From: Microbispora catharanthi
GTDB lineage: Bacteria; Actinomycetota; Actinomycetes; Streptosporangiales; Streptosporangiaceae
Direction: 5' to 3'
Length of the DNA stretch: 64,000 nucleotides
NCBI RefSeq assembly: GCF_006334915.2
Contig: NZ_VDMA02000004.1
Span: forward strand, 310,001-374,000
Shown here in pieces: positions 35,303 through 43,796 of the stretch; position 1 is the first letter of the stretch; each line of letters opens with the position of its first letter. Both the position numbers and the translations under genes were made by a program. The notes under the pieces were generated by a model. That model searched no databases. It worked only from the letters and a program-made list of their open reading frames with translations, and had not been told where the DNA came from.

Positions 35303-35443
35303 AATCTCGACGAGCCCTCGGTTGCGTAGTGCGTGCGCCGAATGCCGTTCGGGCACGTCATCAGGTCCGCTGAGGTCCTCGCCGGCTGAGATCCGCTTGA
35401 GGAGGGCGAGCTGGCGGGGATTGACGGGGTCCCAACGGTGCAT
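35198..35443 (-). pseudogene. N-terminal half of the split conserved hypothetical protein
   Basis: From ATG 35443 the minus strand encodes a winged-helix-like domain: NPRQLALLKRISAGEDLSG, HALRNRGLVEISKRRGTWKA, and VITEAGRFYLEHGYHPDHP, ending at about residue 82. Beyond this the frame only reads the antisense of the transposase. The same N-terminal domain precedes the C-terminal part found at 28145-29287 in intact members of the family. It shows that the host gene was interrupted close to its inter-domain linker. Confidence 0.65.
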
Positions 35444-35520
35444 GACGTCAGCTCACACCTGGCCATGGAACGAAGGCAACCTCTCGTGTCGCAGAAAGTG
35501 CGGAGAGTCATGCCGAGTGA

Positions 35521-35655
35521 TTTGAACTGCCGTCGATGGCCGGTAGCCGGAGCTTGTTGATCAAGGTGCCCAGGAGAACTCGTTTGAACCCGTCAGTGCC
35601 CCCTGGCGGCGTTCAGACCGACGGTCAAATGACGGTCAAACGATCAAGGGCCTGA
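35521..35655 (+). pseudogene. Possible 3' tail of a lost integrase gene beside the tRNA
   Basis: An open stretch of 44 codons with no good start ends at TGA 35653-35655, 41 bp from the tRNA-Pro 3' end. It closes with VQTDGQMTVKRSRA, a tail that resembles the ends of tyrosine integrases next to tRNA attachment sites. The direct repeat GACGGTCAAA occurs twice at its end (35621 and 35631). I take it as a remnant of an integrase or of an attachment-site junction; support is weak. Confidence 0.35.
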
Positions 35656-35683
35656 TCGCTGTCTCCAGCGATCAGGCCCTTGA
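35644..35683 (-). terminator. Terminator of the tRNA-Pro gene
   Basis: TCAAGGGCCTGATCGCTG (35644-35661) pairs perfectly over 18 bp with 35666-35683, loop TCTC. On the minus strand it begins 12 nt after the tRNA 3' end and is followed by CGTTTGACC. Confidence 0.8.
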
Positions 35684-35695
35684 CCTGCAACTACC

Positions 35696-35772
35696 TGGTC
35701 GGGGTGGCGGGATTTGAACCCACGGCCTCTTCGTCCCGAACGAAGCGCGCTGCCAAGCTGCGCTACACCCCG
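35696..35772 (-). tRNA. tRNA-Pro (CGG anticodon)
   Basis: Read on the minus strand, a 77-nt cloverleaf with acceptor stem CGGGGTG/CACCCCG, discriminator A and an encoded CCA. The anticodon stem CTTCG/CGAAG encloses TTCGGGA, giving anticodon CGG. The T arm contains GGTTCAAATCC. Its 3' end faces the mobile DNA, consistent with an attachment site there. Confidence 0.96.
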
Positions 35773-35807
35773 GTCGCTTGGACTTTTCGTCCTGCGCCTC
35801 GGCAAGT

Positions 35808-36740
35808 CTAGCGGACTTTGCGGCTGCTTGTGTCATCCGGCACGACGGGGCGGCGGGGGACGAGCGTCAGCAGGGTCGCCTCGGGCGGGCAGGCGAAGCG
35901 CGCGGGCGCGTACGGCGAGGTGCCGAGTCCGGCCGAGACATGCAGCCAGGAGCTCTCGTGCCTGCTCAGCCCCTTGACGCGGGCGCGGTCGATGCCGCAG
36001 TTGGTCACCAGGGCACCGTAGAACGGAATGCACAGCTGTCCGCCGTGGGTGTGCCCGGCCAGCAGCAATTGATACCCGTCCTGGGCGAACCGCGACATAT
36101 TGCGCGGCTCGGGCGAGTGCATGACGCCGAGCCGTAGGTCGGCGTCCACGGGAGTCTGGCCTTCGATCTCGTCGTACCGGTCCCGGTCGATGTGGGAGTC
36201 GTGGATGCCGCCCACGTGGACGTCGAGGTCGGCCACCTTGAGGCGGGCCGTCGCGTTGTTCATGTCCAGCCAGCCGGCCTCCCGCATCGCGGCGCCCAGC
36301 TCGGCCCACGGCAGCGTTGGCACGTGCTGCCGGGAGTCTCCCTTGGACGTACGCCACAAATAGCGGGCGGGGTTCTTCGGCCGGGGGGCGTAGAGGTCGT
36401 TGGAGCCGTAGACGAACAGACCCGGCCGGTCGAGCAGCGGTTCCACGGCGTACATGTACGACTCGACCGCGTCGGGGTGCGCCAGCGTGTCGCCGGTGTT
36501 CACGACGAGGTCGGGGTCGAGGGAGGCCAGCGAACGCACCCAGTTGATCAGCCGGTGGCGCCGGGGCGTGAGGTGCAGGTCGGAGATCTGCAGGATCCGG
36601 ACCGGCCGCTGGCCAGGAGCCAGGACGGGGACGTCGAACCGGCGCAGCCGGAACCAGTTTCGCTCGATCACCGAGGCGTAGCCGACACCGGCCACGCCGA
36701 GGCCGAGGATGGACAGGGGAATCGCGGCTGCTTTCCTCAC
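35808..36740 (-). CDS. Metallophosphoesterase
   Basis: About 310 aa from GTG 36740 (starts further upstream add sequence that looks non-coding). A membrane segment ([19 protein letters not shown]) leads into the catalytic domain with the calcineurin-like metal-binding order: [31 protein letters not shown] and [11 protein letters not shown]. The GSND form in place of GNHD/E is, as far as I recall, usual in this actinobacterial subfamily. It is a membrane-anchored phosphoesterase of unknown substrate. It is divergent from the YqeY-like gene, as in the mycobacterial ponA2-whiB4 neighbourhood. Confidence 0.9.
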   Translation of the reverse strand: MRKAAAIPLSILGLGVAGVGYASVIERNWFRLRRFDVPVLAPGQRPVRILQISDLHLTPRRHRLINWVRSLASLDPDLVVNTGDTLAHPDAVESYMYAVEPLLDRPGLFVYGSNDLYAPRPKNPARYLWRTSKGDSRQHVPTLPWAELGAAMREAGWLDMNNATARLKVADLDVHVGGIHDSHIDRDRYDEIEGQTPVDADLRLGVMHSPEPRNMSRFAQDGYQLLLAGHTHGGQLCIPFYGALVTNCGIDRARVKGLSRHESSWLHVSAGLGTSPYAPARFACPPEATLLTLVPRRPVVPDDTSSRKVR

Positions 36741-36820
36741 ACAGCCATGATGCCCGACGTACGGCCCGCCTCCCGCATAACCTGGCGAAGACGGGAGCCC
36801 GGGCACGGCAAGATGGACGC

Positions 36821-37276
36821 ATGAGTGCGTTGAAGGACAAGCTGAAGGCCGACCTCGCGGCCTCGATGAAGGCCCGTGACGAGGTAAGGCTCCGGACCAT
36901 CCGGATGGCTCTGGCCGCCGTCAACGTCGAGGAGGTCGCCGGCAAGGAGGCCCGCGAGCTCTCCGACGACGAGGTGATCAAGGTGCTGACCCGCGAGGCC
37001 AAGAAGCGCCGGGAGGCCTCCGAGGCGTTCGCCGGCGCCGGGCGGGCCGAGCAGGCCCAGGCGGAGCTGGACGAGCAGGCGGTCCTGGAGGAGTACCTCC
37101 CCGCCCAGTTGGGCGACGACGAGCTGAACGCGCTCGTCGACGAGGCGATCGCCGAGAGCGGCGCGCAGGGCCCCAAGGCCATGGGCCAGGTCATGAAGAT
37201 CCTGAACCCGAAGGTCGCGGGCCGCGCCGAGGGCGGCCGGGTCGCCCAGGCCGTACGCGCCCGCCTGTCCGCCTGA
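36821..37276 (+). CDS. GatB/YqeY domain protein
   Basis: A 151-aa protein starting at ATG 36821 (MSALKDKLKADLAASMKARD). It matches stand-alone YqeY proteins across their whole length: RTIRMALAAVNVEEV, VIKVLTREAKKRREA, a KxLPxQL-like EYLPAQLGDDEL and the final GPKAMGQVMKILNPKVAGRA. The domain is also found in GatB and GlnRS tails and is thought to bind tRNA; the role of the free protein is unclear. It is convergent with the PBP gene, with a strong terminator between them. Confidence 0.93.
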   Translation: MSALKDKLKADLAASMKARDEVRLRTIRMALAAVNVEEVAGKEARELSDDEVIKVLTREAKKRREASEAFAGAGRAEQAQAELDEQAVLEEYLPAQLGDDELNALVDEAIAESGAQGPKAMGQVMKILNPKVAGRAEGGRVAQAVRARLSA

Positions 37277-37336
37277 CGGCCGCGGGCGCCCGGCCGAGAC
37301 CGGGCACTCAGCCTGACGAACGAGGCCGGAAACGCC

Positions 37337-37371
37337 GATGGGCCGCTCCTCGGCGAGAGGAGCGGCCCATC
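37337..37371. terminator. Bidirectional terminator
   Basis: GATGGGCCGCTCCTC (37337-37351) pairs perfectly over 15 bp with GAGGAGCGGCCCATC (37357-37371), loop GGCGA. It lies between the convergent YqeY-like and PBP genes. Confidence 0.85.
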
Positions 37372-37381
37372 GGGAGAAGGA

Positions 37382-39664
37382 TCACCCGAACGGGTCGAAG
37401 GGCGAGTCGCCGCCACCGGGGCCACCGCCGTTGCCACCGCCACGGCCGTTGCCGGGACCGCCGCCATGGCCGTTGCCGCGACCGTCGCCACCCGGACCGT
37501 CGCCGCCGCCCCGGTCGGACTTCGGCTTGGGCGGGGGAGCGCACTGGTGGGCGCAGCCGCCGAACCTCGACATGTCCGGCTTGACGAACGACGAGGCGTC
37601 GACGTCCTTGAGCGCCGACAGGAAGGTCGCCTTCCAGATCGGGCCCGGGATGCTGGCGCCGAAGACCGAGCCGTACGACCGGCCGCCAATGACGCGGTTG
37701 CTCAGCGGGTAGCGGACCGGGCCGCGCGGGTCGCCGAGGCTGACCGCACCCGCCAGGTCGGGGGTGAAACCGGCGAACCAGACGGTGCGGGAGACGTCGC
37801 CCGTACCGGTCTTGCCGGCCGCGTCCCTGCCGATGCCGCCGACACCGGACATGGTGCCCTTGGTGAACACGCCCGACAGGATGCTCGTGGCCGCGTCGGC
37901 GACCTCGGCCTCGACGGCCTGCTTGCACTTGGGCTTGAACGAGGTGACCTTGTTGAAGCGGTCGGTGATCTCGGTGATGGCCATCGGCGCGCAGTACTTG
38001 CCGCGGGCGCCCAGCGTCGCGTACGCCGTGGCGACGGTGACCGGGTCCATCTCGTTGAAACCGAGCGTGAACGGCTCGAACTCCTGGAGTTTGCCGCCGT
38101 CGGCGCGCTTGATGCCGAAGTCCTTGGCGGTCTTCACGACGTCGCAGAGGCCGACCTTCTGCTCAAGCGTGAGGAAGAAGGTGTTCACCGAGCCCCAGGT
38201 GCCGGTCTGCAGGGTCAGGAACCCTCCGTGGCCCTCCGCGTTGTGCAGCGGGGTCTTGATGTCGCCCACGGAGTTGCCCTTGCAGTCCTTGAACGCGGAG
38301 TAGCTGGGCGCCGTGTAGGTGCTGCCGACGTTGAAGCCGTCGTTGAACTTGTAGCCTTCCTTCAGCGCCGTCACCAGCGTGAACATCTTGAAGGTCGATC
38401 CGGCCTGGAAGCCCGTGCCGCCGCCGTGCAGGCCGTCCGCGACGACGTTGATCGACATCTCGTTCTTCTTCTTGCTGGTGCCGAACTTCCGGCTGGAGGC
38501 CATCGCCTTGATGGCTCCCGTGCCGGGCTCGACGAGTGCCTCGGAGGCGACCGGCTTGTCGCTCGGGAAGACGTACTTCTTGATGGCCTTCTCCGCCGAC
38601 TTCTGCATCTTCCGGCTCAGCGTGGTCCTGATCGTCAGGCCGCCGCGGGCCAGGAAGTCCTGCCGGGCCTTCTGCGTCTTGCCGAACTGCGTGTCGTTGA
38701 GGATCTCGTTGCGCACGTACAGACAGAAGTACGGGTAGTCGCTCTCCTCGCAGCCGCCGGGGATCTCCTTGTCCTTCCACCCCAGCTTCTTCTTCTTGGC
38801 CGCGTCGCGATCGGCCTCGGTGATGATCTTCAGCTCGGCCATGCGGTCGAGCACGACGTTGCGCCGGGCCAGCAGCCGGTCACGGAACTCCTTGCCCCGG
38901 TTGGGGTCGGTGGCGTTCGGGTCCTGGACGGCTCCCGCGAGGGTGGCGGCCTCGCTCAGGCTCAGCTCGGAGGCGTGCTTGCCGAAAAAGCGCTTGGACG
39001 CCGCCTCGATGCCGTACGCGCTGGCGCCGAAGTAGGCGATGTTGAGATAACGGTTGAGGATCTCGTCCTTGCTGTACTTCTGCTCGATCCCCATCGCGTA
39101 GCGGATCTCGTTGAGCTTGCGCCCCACGGTCGGCGCGACGGCGGCGGCCTTCTCCTCGTCGGTCTCCGCCTTGTTGTACAGGACCTGCTTCACGTACTGC
39201 TGGGTGATGGACGAGCCGCCCTGGGTCACCCCGCCCGTGGTGATGTTCCTGACCAGGGCGCGGGTGGTGCCCTCGACGTCGAGCGGGCCGTGCTCGTAGA
39301 AGCGGAAGTCCTCGATCGCCACGATCGCCTTGCGCATGATCGGCGCGATACGGTCCATCGGGACCGATTCCCGGTTCTCGAAGTAGAACTGGGCGATCTG
39401 CTTGCCGTCCGCGTCGAGCAGGACCGTCTTCTCGGGCAGCGGCGGTTCGTCGAGCTTCGCCGGCTTGAGGCTCAGGGTGTCGATGCTCGACTTGACCGTC
39501 ACGCCGGCCCCGCCCACGGCGGGTAGTGCAATGGCCGCCGCAAGCACTCCCGCGACGCCCGCGGCGCCGATGAGGCGCAGGCCCGCACCTGTCCGGGATG
39601 CCAGAGTTTTGCCGTGTGCTTGCACGGATCCAAGGGTACGTCCGTTTGGTGACTCTCCCGGCAT
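37382..39664 (-). CDS. ponA2: Bifunctional penicillin-binding protein (GT51 transglycosylase/transpeptidase)
   Basis: About 760 aa from ATG 39664. A single membrane anchor (LIGAAGVAGVLAAAIALPAV) precedes the GT51 domain with IEDFRFYEHGPLDVEG and GGSSITQQYVKQVLYN. The transpeptidase has GSTFKMFTLV (SxxK serine), WGSVNTFF (SxN) and AGKTGTGDVS (KTG). The C-terminus is a Gly-rich tail of ~60 residues. It polymerises and crosslinks peptidoglycan outside the membrane. It is divergent from a whiB4/wblA-type gene, as ponA2 is in mycobacteria; the symbol is by synteny and architecture, and no PASTA domain is seen. Confidence 0.9.
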   Translation of the reverse strand: MPGESPNGRTLGSVQAHGKTLASRTGAGLRLIGAAGVAGVLAAAIALPAVGGAGVTVKSSIDTLSLKPAKLDEPPLPEKTVLLDADGKQIAQFYFENRESVPMDRIAPIMRKAIVAIEDFRFYEHGPLDVEGTTRALVRNITTGGVTQGGSSITQQYVKQVLYNKAETDEEKAAAVAPTVGRKLNEIRYAMGIEQKYSKDEILNRYLNIAYFGASAYGIEAASKRFFGKHASELSLSEAATLAGAVQDPNATDPNRGKEFRDRLLARRNVVLDRMAELKIITEADRDAAKKKKLGWKDKEIPGGCEESDYPYFCLYVRNEILNDTQFGKTQKARQDFLARGGLTIRTTLSRKMQKSAEKAIKKYVFPSDKPVASEALVEPGTGAIKAMASSRKFGTSKKKNEMSINVVADGLHGGGTGFQAGSTFKMFTLVTALKEGYKFNDGFNVGSTYTAPSYSAFKDCKGNSVGDIKTPLHNAEGHGGFLTLQTGTWGSVNTFFLTLEQKVGLCDVVKTAKDFGIKRADGGKLQEFEPFTLGFNEMDPVTVATAYATLGARGKYCAPMAITEITDRFNKVTSFKPKCKQAVEAEVADAATSILSGVFTKGTMSGVGGIGRDAAGKTGTGDVSRTVWFAGFTPDLAGAVSLGDPRGPVRYPLSNRVIGGRSYGSVFGASIPGPIWKATFLSALKDVDASSFVKPDMSRFGGCAHQCAPPPKPKSDRGGGDGPGGDGRGNGHGGGPGNGRGGGNGGGPGGGDSPFDPFG

Positions 39665-39883
39665 CGACCTCACAGGTCCGCATTACCCCCCGGCGGGGGG
39701 GACTAGTCATTCCCGGCCACATGGCCTGACATGACCATGCACGAATTTGGTCCCCCCGGGGTATGTCGGTTCGATCGTTTCGTTGCGTACTTTCTCCTCT
39801 GCGGCTACTGCAACCAGGAGGCCCGACGCCCGCGCCCGTCGGCCGAAACGACGACTGACCACCTAAGGGGAGTGGGGTCGAAC

Positions 39884-40180
39884 ATGTGGATCACGGATTG
39901 GACCTCCCGTGCCGCCTGCCGAGGTGCGGATCCTGACGCACTCTTCGTGCAAGGCGCCGCCCAGAACCGGGCCAAGCTCATCTGCCGTGGATGCCCCGTC
40001 CGTACCGAATGCCTCGCCGATGCGCTCGACAACCGCATCGAGTTCGGGGTGTGGGGCGGGATGACGGAGAGGGAACGGCGCGCGCTGCTCAGGCGCAGGC
40101 CGGATGTGGAGTCCTGGCGCGACCTGCTGGAGTGCGCCAAGGAAGAGTACGAGCGGACCAACGAGTTGATCGCCGGCTGA
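39884..40180 (+). CDS. whiB4: WhiB-family iron-sulfur regulator, WhiB4/WblA type
   Basis: A 98-aa protein starting at ATG 39884 after AAGGGGAG. Four cysteines at 12, 34, 37 and 43 (CX21CX2CX5C) bind a [4Fe-4S] cluster; GVWGG follows at 55-59 and a basic ERERRALLRRRP tail would contact DNA. Synteny (divergent PBP gene, then two ArsA-like ATPases) matches M. tuberculosis whiB4 and S. coelicolor wblA, which act in redox response and in control of development and antibiotics. The 219-bp gap to the PBP gene contains two C/G-rich hairpins near 39686-39702 and 39753-39762 and probably both promoters. Confidence 0.9.
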   Translation: MWITDWTSRAACRGADPDALFVQGAAQNRAKLICRGCPVRTECLADALDNRIEFGVWGGMTERERRALLRRRPDVESWRDLLECAKEEYERTNELIAG

Positions 40181-40228
40181 GCCCGGCGCGGCGTCCCGCG
40201 GCGAAGCGGGACGCCGGACGTCACGTCT

Positions 40229-41368
40229 TCAGGACGCGAGGAGTTGCCCGATCTGGCGCAGTCCCGCCAGATCGTGCACGTCCTCGGGCATCGCGGGCAC
40301 CTGCGCGATGGGCACCGTCGGATGGGCCGAGGTGAAGTGCTCCTGCTGGCGCTGCTCCCGGGAGGCGAGCTGCATCCTTCCGGCGTGCAACCGCAGCACG
40401 GCCGCGGTGAGCTCGTGCTCACCCCTGGCGTCCAGGTCCTCGGCGGCGGCGGAGCTGCGCGCCGCCGACAACGACGGCGCCAGCGGCCGGTGCACGCGGT
40501 TGACGACGAGCCCGGCCAGCGGCATGCGCTCGTCGGCCAGCCGCTCGACGAAGTAGGACGCCTCGCGCATCGCGTCGCGCTCCGGCGCGGCGACGACGAC
40601 GAACGCCGTGCCGGGGGCCTGCAGCAGCCGGTACGTCTGCTCGGCGCGCTGGCGGAAACCGCCGAAAACCGCGTCGAGCGCGGTGACGAACATCTGGATG
40701 TCCCGGAGCACCTGGGCCCCGATCACCTTGGTCAGGATGCCCGCGACCATCCCGAAGCCGGCGTTGAGCAGCTTGAACGCGCTGCGCCCGCCGGCCTTGG
40801 CCGGGGCCGTGAGGATGCGGATCAGCCTTCCGTCGAGGAACCGGCCGAGGCGCTCGGGGGCGTCGAGGAAGTCGAGCGCCGACCGTGACGGCGGGGTGTC
40901 CACCACGATCAGGTCCCACTCGTTCGAGCGGCGCAACTGGCCCAGCTTCTCCATGGCCATGTACTCCTGCGTGCCGGAGAAGCTGGACGACAACGACTGG
41001 TAGAAGGGGTTCGTCAGGATCTGCTGGGCGCGCTCGGGATCGGCGTGGGCCTCGATGATCTCGTCGAAGGTCCGCTTCATGTCGAGCATCATCGCGTGCA
41101 GCTCGCCGCCGGCCTCTCCGGCGCCGTCCACACCGTGTACGCGCCTGGGGGTGTTGTCGAGCTCGGTCAGGCCCATGGCCTGGGCCAGCCGCCTGGCGGG
41201 GTCCACGGTCAGGACGACCACCGAGCGGCCCCGCTCGGCGGCGCGCAGCCCGAGAGCCGCGGCCGTCGTGGTCTTGCCGACACCGCCCGAGCCGCAGCAC
41301 ACGATGATCCGGGTGTCCGGATCATCCAAGATCGCGTCCATGTCCAGCGCGGGCGCCGTCCTCGTCAC
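40229..41368 (-). CDS. ArsA/GET3-like ATPase (first of a pair)
   Basis: A 379-aa protein starting at GTG 41368. The deviant P-loop is IIVCCGSGGVGKTTTAAAL, switch I lies near VVVLTVDPARRLAQAMG, and switch II is LIVVDTPPSRSALDFLDAPE. These are the features of ArsA/Get3-type dimeric ATPases. It is not linked to ars genes; the pair is conserved beside whiB4/wblA in actinobacteria, where the function is poorly known. The partner gene lies 43 bp upstream in the same direction. Confidence 0.88.
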   Translation of the reverse strand: MTRTAPALDMDAILDDPDTRIIVCCGSGGVGKTTTAAALGLRAAERGRSVVVLTVDPARRLAQAMGLTELDNTPRRVHGVDGAGEAGGELHAMMLDMKRTFDEIIEAHADPERAQQILTNPFYQSLSSSFSGTQEYMAMEKLGQLRRSNEWDLIVVDTPPSRSALDFLDAPERLGRFLDGRLIRILTAPAKAGGRSAFKLLNAGFGMVAGILTKVIGAQVLRDIQMFVTALDAVFGGFRQRAEQTYRLLQAPGTAFVVVAAPERDAMREASYFVERLADERMPLAGLVVNRVHRPLAPSLSAARSSAAAEDLDARGEHELTAAVLRLHAGRMQLASREQRQQEHFTSAHPTVPIAQVPAMPEDVHDLAGLRQIGQLLAS

Positions 41369-41411
41369 AATTCAGCCTTTCACTCGATCAGAAAGTCACG
41401 CCGCGCACAGT

Positions 41412-42452
41412 TCACGCGACACACTGGGCCCGCAGCGCGTCGGCCAGCTCGTAGAGCCCGGCCAGGTCGGCGCCGTCGGGCAGCAGCGGCAGGTCGTACC
41501 GCGGCACGCCGGCCTCCTCCAGTGCGACGCGCTCGCGCTTTTCCAGCTCGGTCCGCAGGGCGTGCTCGGTCACCTCACGGGCGAGCGCCTCGGCGACGGC
41601 GGAGGCGTTGGCCGTGGCGTCCGTCAGCCCGGCCGCCTTGAGGCCGAGCGCGAGCTCGGCGGAGTCGAACCGCCCCCGGCCGGCCGCTTCGAGCACGCCC
41701 TCGGGCAGCCCGGCGGGGCGCACCATGTTGACGAACACGCCGCCCACCGGCAGGCCGGTCGTGCGCAGCTCCTCGATGCCGTCCAGCGTCTCCTGGACGG
41801 GCATCTCCTCAAGCAGCGTCACGAAGTGGACCGCCGTCTCCGGGGAGGCGAGGACGCCCCGCACCAGGTCGGCGTGGTTCTTGATGGGCCCGACCCGGGC
41901 CAGCCCGGCGACCTCCTGCGTCACGTTCAGGAAGCGGGCGAGCCTGCCGGTCGGGGGCGCGTCCATGACGATCGCGTCGTACACCCTCCGGCCCAGCTTG
42001 TCGCGGCGCCGTACGGCCTCGCTGGTCTTGCCGGTGACCAGGACGTCCCGCAGGCCGGGGGCGATGGTCGTGGCGAAGTCGACCACGCCCATGCGGGTCA
42101 GCGCCTTGCCCACGCGCTTGATGCCGTAGAACATCTCGAGATATTCGAGCATGGCCTCTTCTGGGTCGACGGCCAGCGCGTACACGTCCCCGCCGCCGGG
42201 CGCCACGGCGATCTTGCGCTCCTCGTACGGCAGCGGCGGCAGGTCGAACGCCTGGGCGATGCCCTGCCGTCCCTCGACCTCGACGAGCAGCACCTTGCGC
42301 CCGCCCGCCGCCAGGGCCAGCGCGAGCGCGGCGGCGACCGTCGTCTTCCCGGTGCCGCCCTTGCCGCTCACTATGTGCAGGCGCACGCCGTCCCAGTCGG
42401 TGTCACGGGCCTCCCCGTTGCTCCCGCCGCGACTGCTGGTCGGCTGACTCAC
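41412..42452 (-). CDS. ArsA/GET3-like ATPase (second of a pair)
   Basis: A 346-aa protein. GTG 42452 has GGAGGAGG 5 nt upstream, better than starts up to 42530. The P-loop is LHIVSGKGGTGKTTVAAAL, followed by LLVEVEGRQGIAQAFD and a switch II-like AIVMDAPPTGRLARFLN. It should pair with the downstream ArsA-like protein, as each is shorter than double-domain ArsA. The two genes are cotranscribed (43-bp gap). The N-terminal ~20 residues are polar and probably flexible. Confidence 0.88.
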   Translation of the reverse strand: MSQPTSSRGGSNGEARDTDWDGVRLHIVSGKGGTGKTTVAAALALALAAGGRKVLLVEVEGRQGIAQAFDLPPLPYEERKIAVAPGGGDVYALAVDPEEAMLEYLEMFYGIKRVGKALTRMGVVDFATTIAPGLRDVLVTGKTSEAVRRRDKLGRRVYDAIVMDAPPTGRLARFLNVTQEVAGLARVGPIKNHADLVRGVLASPETAVHFVTLLEEMPVQETLDGIEELRTTGLPVGGVFVNMVRPAGLPEGVLEAAGRGRFDSAELALGLKAAGLTDATANASAVAEALAREVTEHALRTELEKRERVALEEAGVPRYDLPLLPDGADLAGLYELADALRAQCVA

Positions 42453-42682
42453 CGTGCCTCCTCCGGACGGCCGGCGAGATCGCGTGCGCGGGTCGTCGCG
42501 CGGTGGTTCCCGTCGGCGTGCCTGCTCCACTCGCCCACGTGAGGAAGGCTACCCAAGGGTTACCTGCCGATTCGCGGCGGTCGTCCAGAGCCGGAACCCG
42601 AGGTACGGCTTGCGCGTCGATTGGGTAAGGGTTCGCCAATGGGGCGCTTGCCCCCATCCGGTCGACGAAGGAGGTGCCGGCC

Positions 42683-43606
42683 GTGGAGTCGGTGCTGTTG
42701 ACGCTGGTCGTGGTCCTGGGCTTTGCCCTGCTCGTCGCGGTGGCCCGGGGCGTGCGGATCGTCCAGCAGTACGAGACCGGGATCGTGTTCCGGCTCGGCC
42801 GCATCCAGCAGGAGGTGCGGGGCCCCGGATTGCACCTGATCGTCCCGATCGTCGACCGCATGCAAAAAGTGAACATGCAGATCGTCACGATGGGAGTGCC
42901 CGCGCAGGAGGGCATCACCAGGGACAACGTGTCCGTCCGCGTCGACGCGGTGGTCTACTTCCGGGTGATCGATCCGATCAAGGCCGTCGTGAACGTCCAG
43001 AACTACCTCTTCGCGGTCTCCCAGGTGGCGCAGACGTCGCTGCGGTCGGTGATCGGCCAGTCGGAGCTGGACCAGTTGCTGTCGGACAGGGACGCGCTGA
43101 ACGCCCAGCTCAAAGCCGTCATCGACGAGCCGACCGAGGGGCCGTGGGGCATCCGGATCGAGCGGGTCGAGATCAAGGACGTGGCGCTGCCCGAGGGCAT
43201 GAAGAGGTCGATGTCGCGGCAGGCGGAGGCCGAGCGGGAGCGGCGCGCGCGGATCATCACGGCCGACGGCGAGTTCCAGGCGTCCAAGCGGCTGGCCGCC
43301 GCCGCGCGGCAGATGTCCTCCGACCCGGCGGCCCTGCAACTGCGCATGCTGCAGACCGTGGTGGAGGTCGCGGCGGAGAAGAACAGCACGCTGGTCATGC
43401 CGCTGCCGGTCGAGCTGCTGCGTTTCTTCGACAAGATGGCCCCCGCGGCCGAGACGCCCGCCGCCGGGCAGAAGGCCGAGGTGGGGGAGCCCGTGCCGGT
43501 GGAGGAGGAGCTGGAGGAACTGCCCGCCATCGACGCCCCGGCCGACCTGCCCGGCACGCCGTTCGACGTGTCCGACCGCGCCCCTCGGCCGGAACCGCGT
43601 TCCTGA
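42683..43606 (+). CDS. Slipin/stomatin-like SPFH protein
   Basis: A 307-aa protein. GTG 42683 is chosen because GAAGGAGG ends 8 nt upstream. It has one N-terminal membrane helix (LLTLVVVLGFALLVAVARGV) and an SPFH/band-7 domain: VQQYETGIVFRLGRIQ, GPGLHLIVPIVDRM, VDAVVYFRVIDPIKAV and VRSxxG-like TSLRSVIGQSELDQLL, then a coiled coil (SRQAEAERERRARII). The last ~60 residues are acidic and Pro-rich. Slipins form membrane-bound oligomers that organise membrane microdomains. It is divergent from the ArsA pair. Confidence 0.92.
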   Translation: MESVLLTLVVVLGFALLVAVARGVRIVQQYETGIVFRLGRIQQEVRGPGLHLIVPIVDRMQKVNMQIVTMGVPAQEGITRDNVSVRVDAVVYFRVIDPIKAVVNVQNYLFAVSQVAQTSLRSVIGQSELDQLLSDRDALNAQLKAVIDEPTEGPWGIRIERVEIKDVALPEGMKRSMSRQAEAERERRARIITADGEFQASKRLAAAARQMSSDPAALQLRMLQTVVEVAAEKNSTLVMPLPVELLRFFDKMAPAAETPAAGQKAEVGEPVPVEEELEELPAIDAPADLPGTPFDVSDRAPRPEPRS

Positions 43607-43643
43607 GCATCCCCGGCCTGCCGTGCCTCGATAGCCTTTGCCC

Positions 43644-43796
43644 ATGACCAAGTGGGAATACGTCACCGTGCCGTTGCTCACGCACGCTACGAAGCAGATT
43701 CTGGACAACTGGGGCGAAGACGGGTGGGAGCTCGTCTCGGTCATCCCGGGGCCCAACCCCGAGCAGCTGGTCGCCTACATGAAGCGGCCGAAGTGA
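43644..43796 (+). CDS. DUF4177-like small protein
   Basis: A 50-aa protein starting at ATG 43644: MTKWEYVTVPLL, then KQILDNWGEDGWELVSVIP and YMKRP at the end, the compact pattern of DUF4177. Its stop overlaps the start of the RidA gene by one base (TGATG), so it heads the RidA-NUDIX-hydrolase run. Such short proteins are conserved at this position in actinobacteria. Function unknown. Confidence 0.8.
   Translation: MTKWEYVTVPLLTHATKQILDNWGEDGWELVSVIPGPNPEQLVAYMKRPK

Larger units (their letters stand above)
1009..35695. mobile_element. Integrative conjugative element (degraded, left end not defined)
   Basis: The region combines a type IV secretion operon, excisionase-like protein, DUF932, DUF4192, replication-relaxation and orphan methyltransferase genes, ending at the 3' end of a tRNA-Pro gene, the usual insertion site of actinobacterial elements. 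An integrase gene, relaxase gene and a left-hand copy of the tRNA end were not found in the window. The left boundary given is only the first plausible element gene; the element may extend beyond base 1. Confidence 0.6.

Noticed and set aside
36400-36440. GSND in the metallophosphoesterase instead of GNHD/E, as a sign of inactivation
   Set aside because: As I recall, this form is normal in the actinobacterial subfamily, and all other metal motifs are intact.
37466-39526. 686-codon open frame on the plus strand
   Set aside because: Antisense shadow of the PBP gene, with Arg/Val/Asp-rich low-complexity translation.
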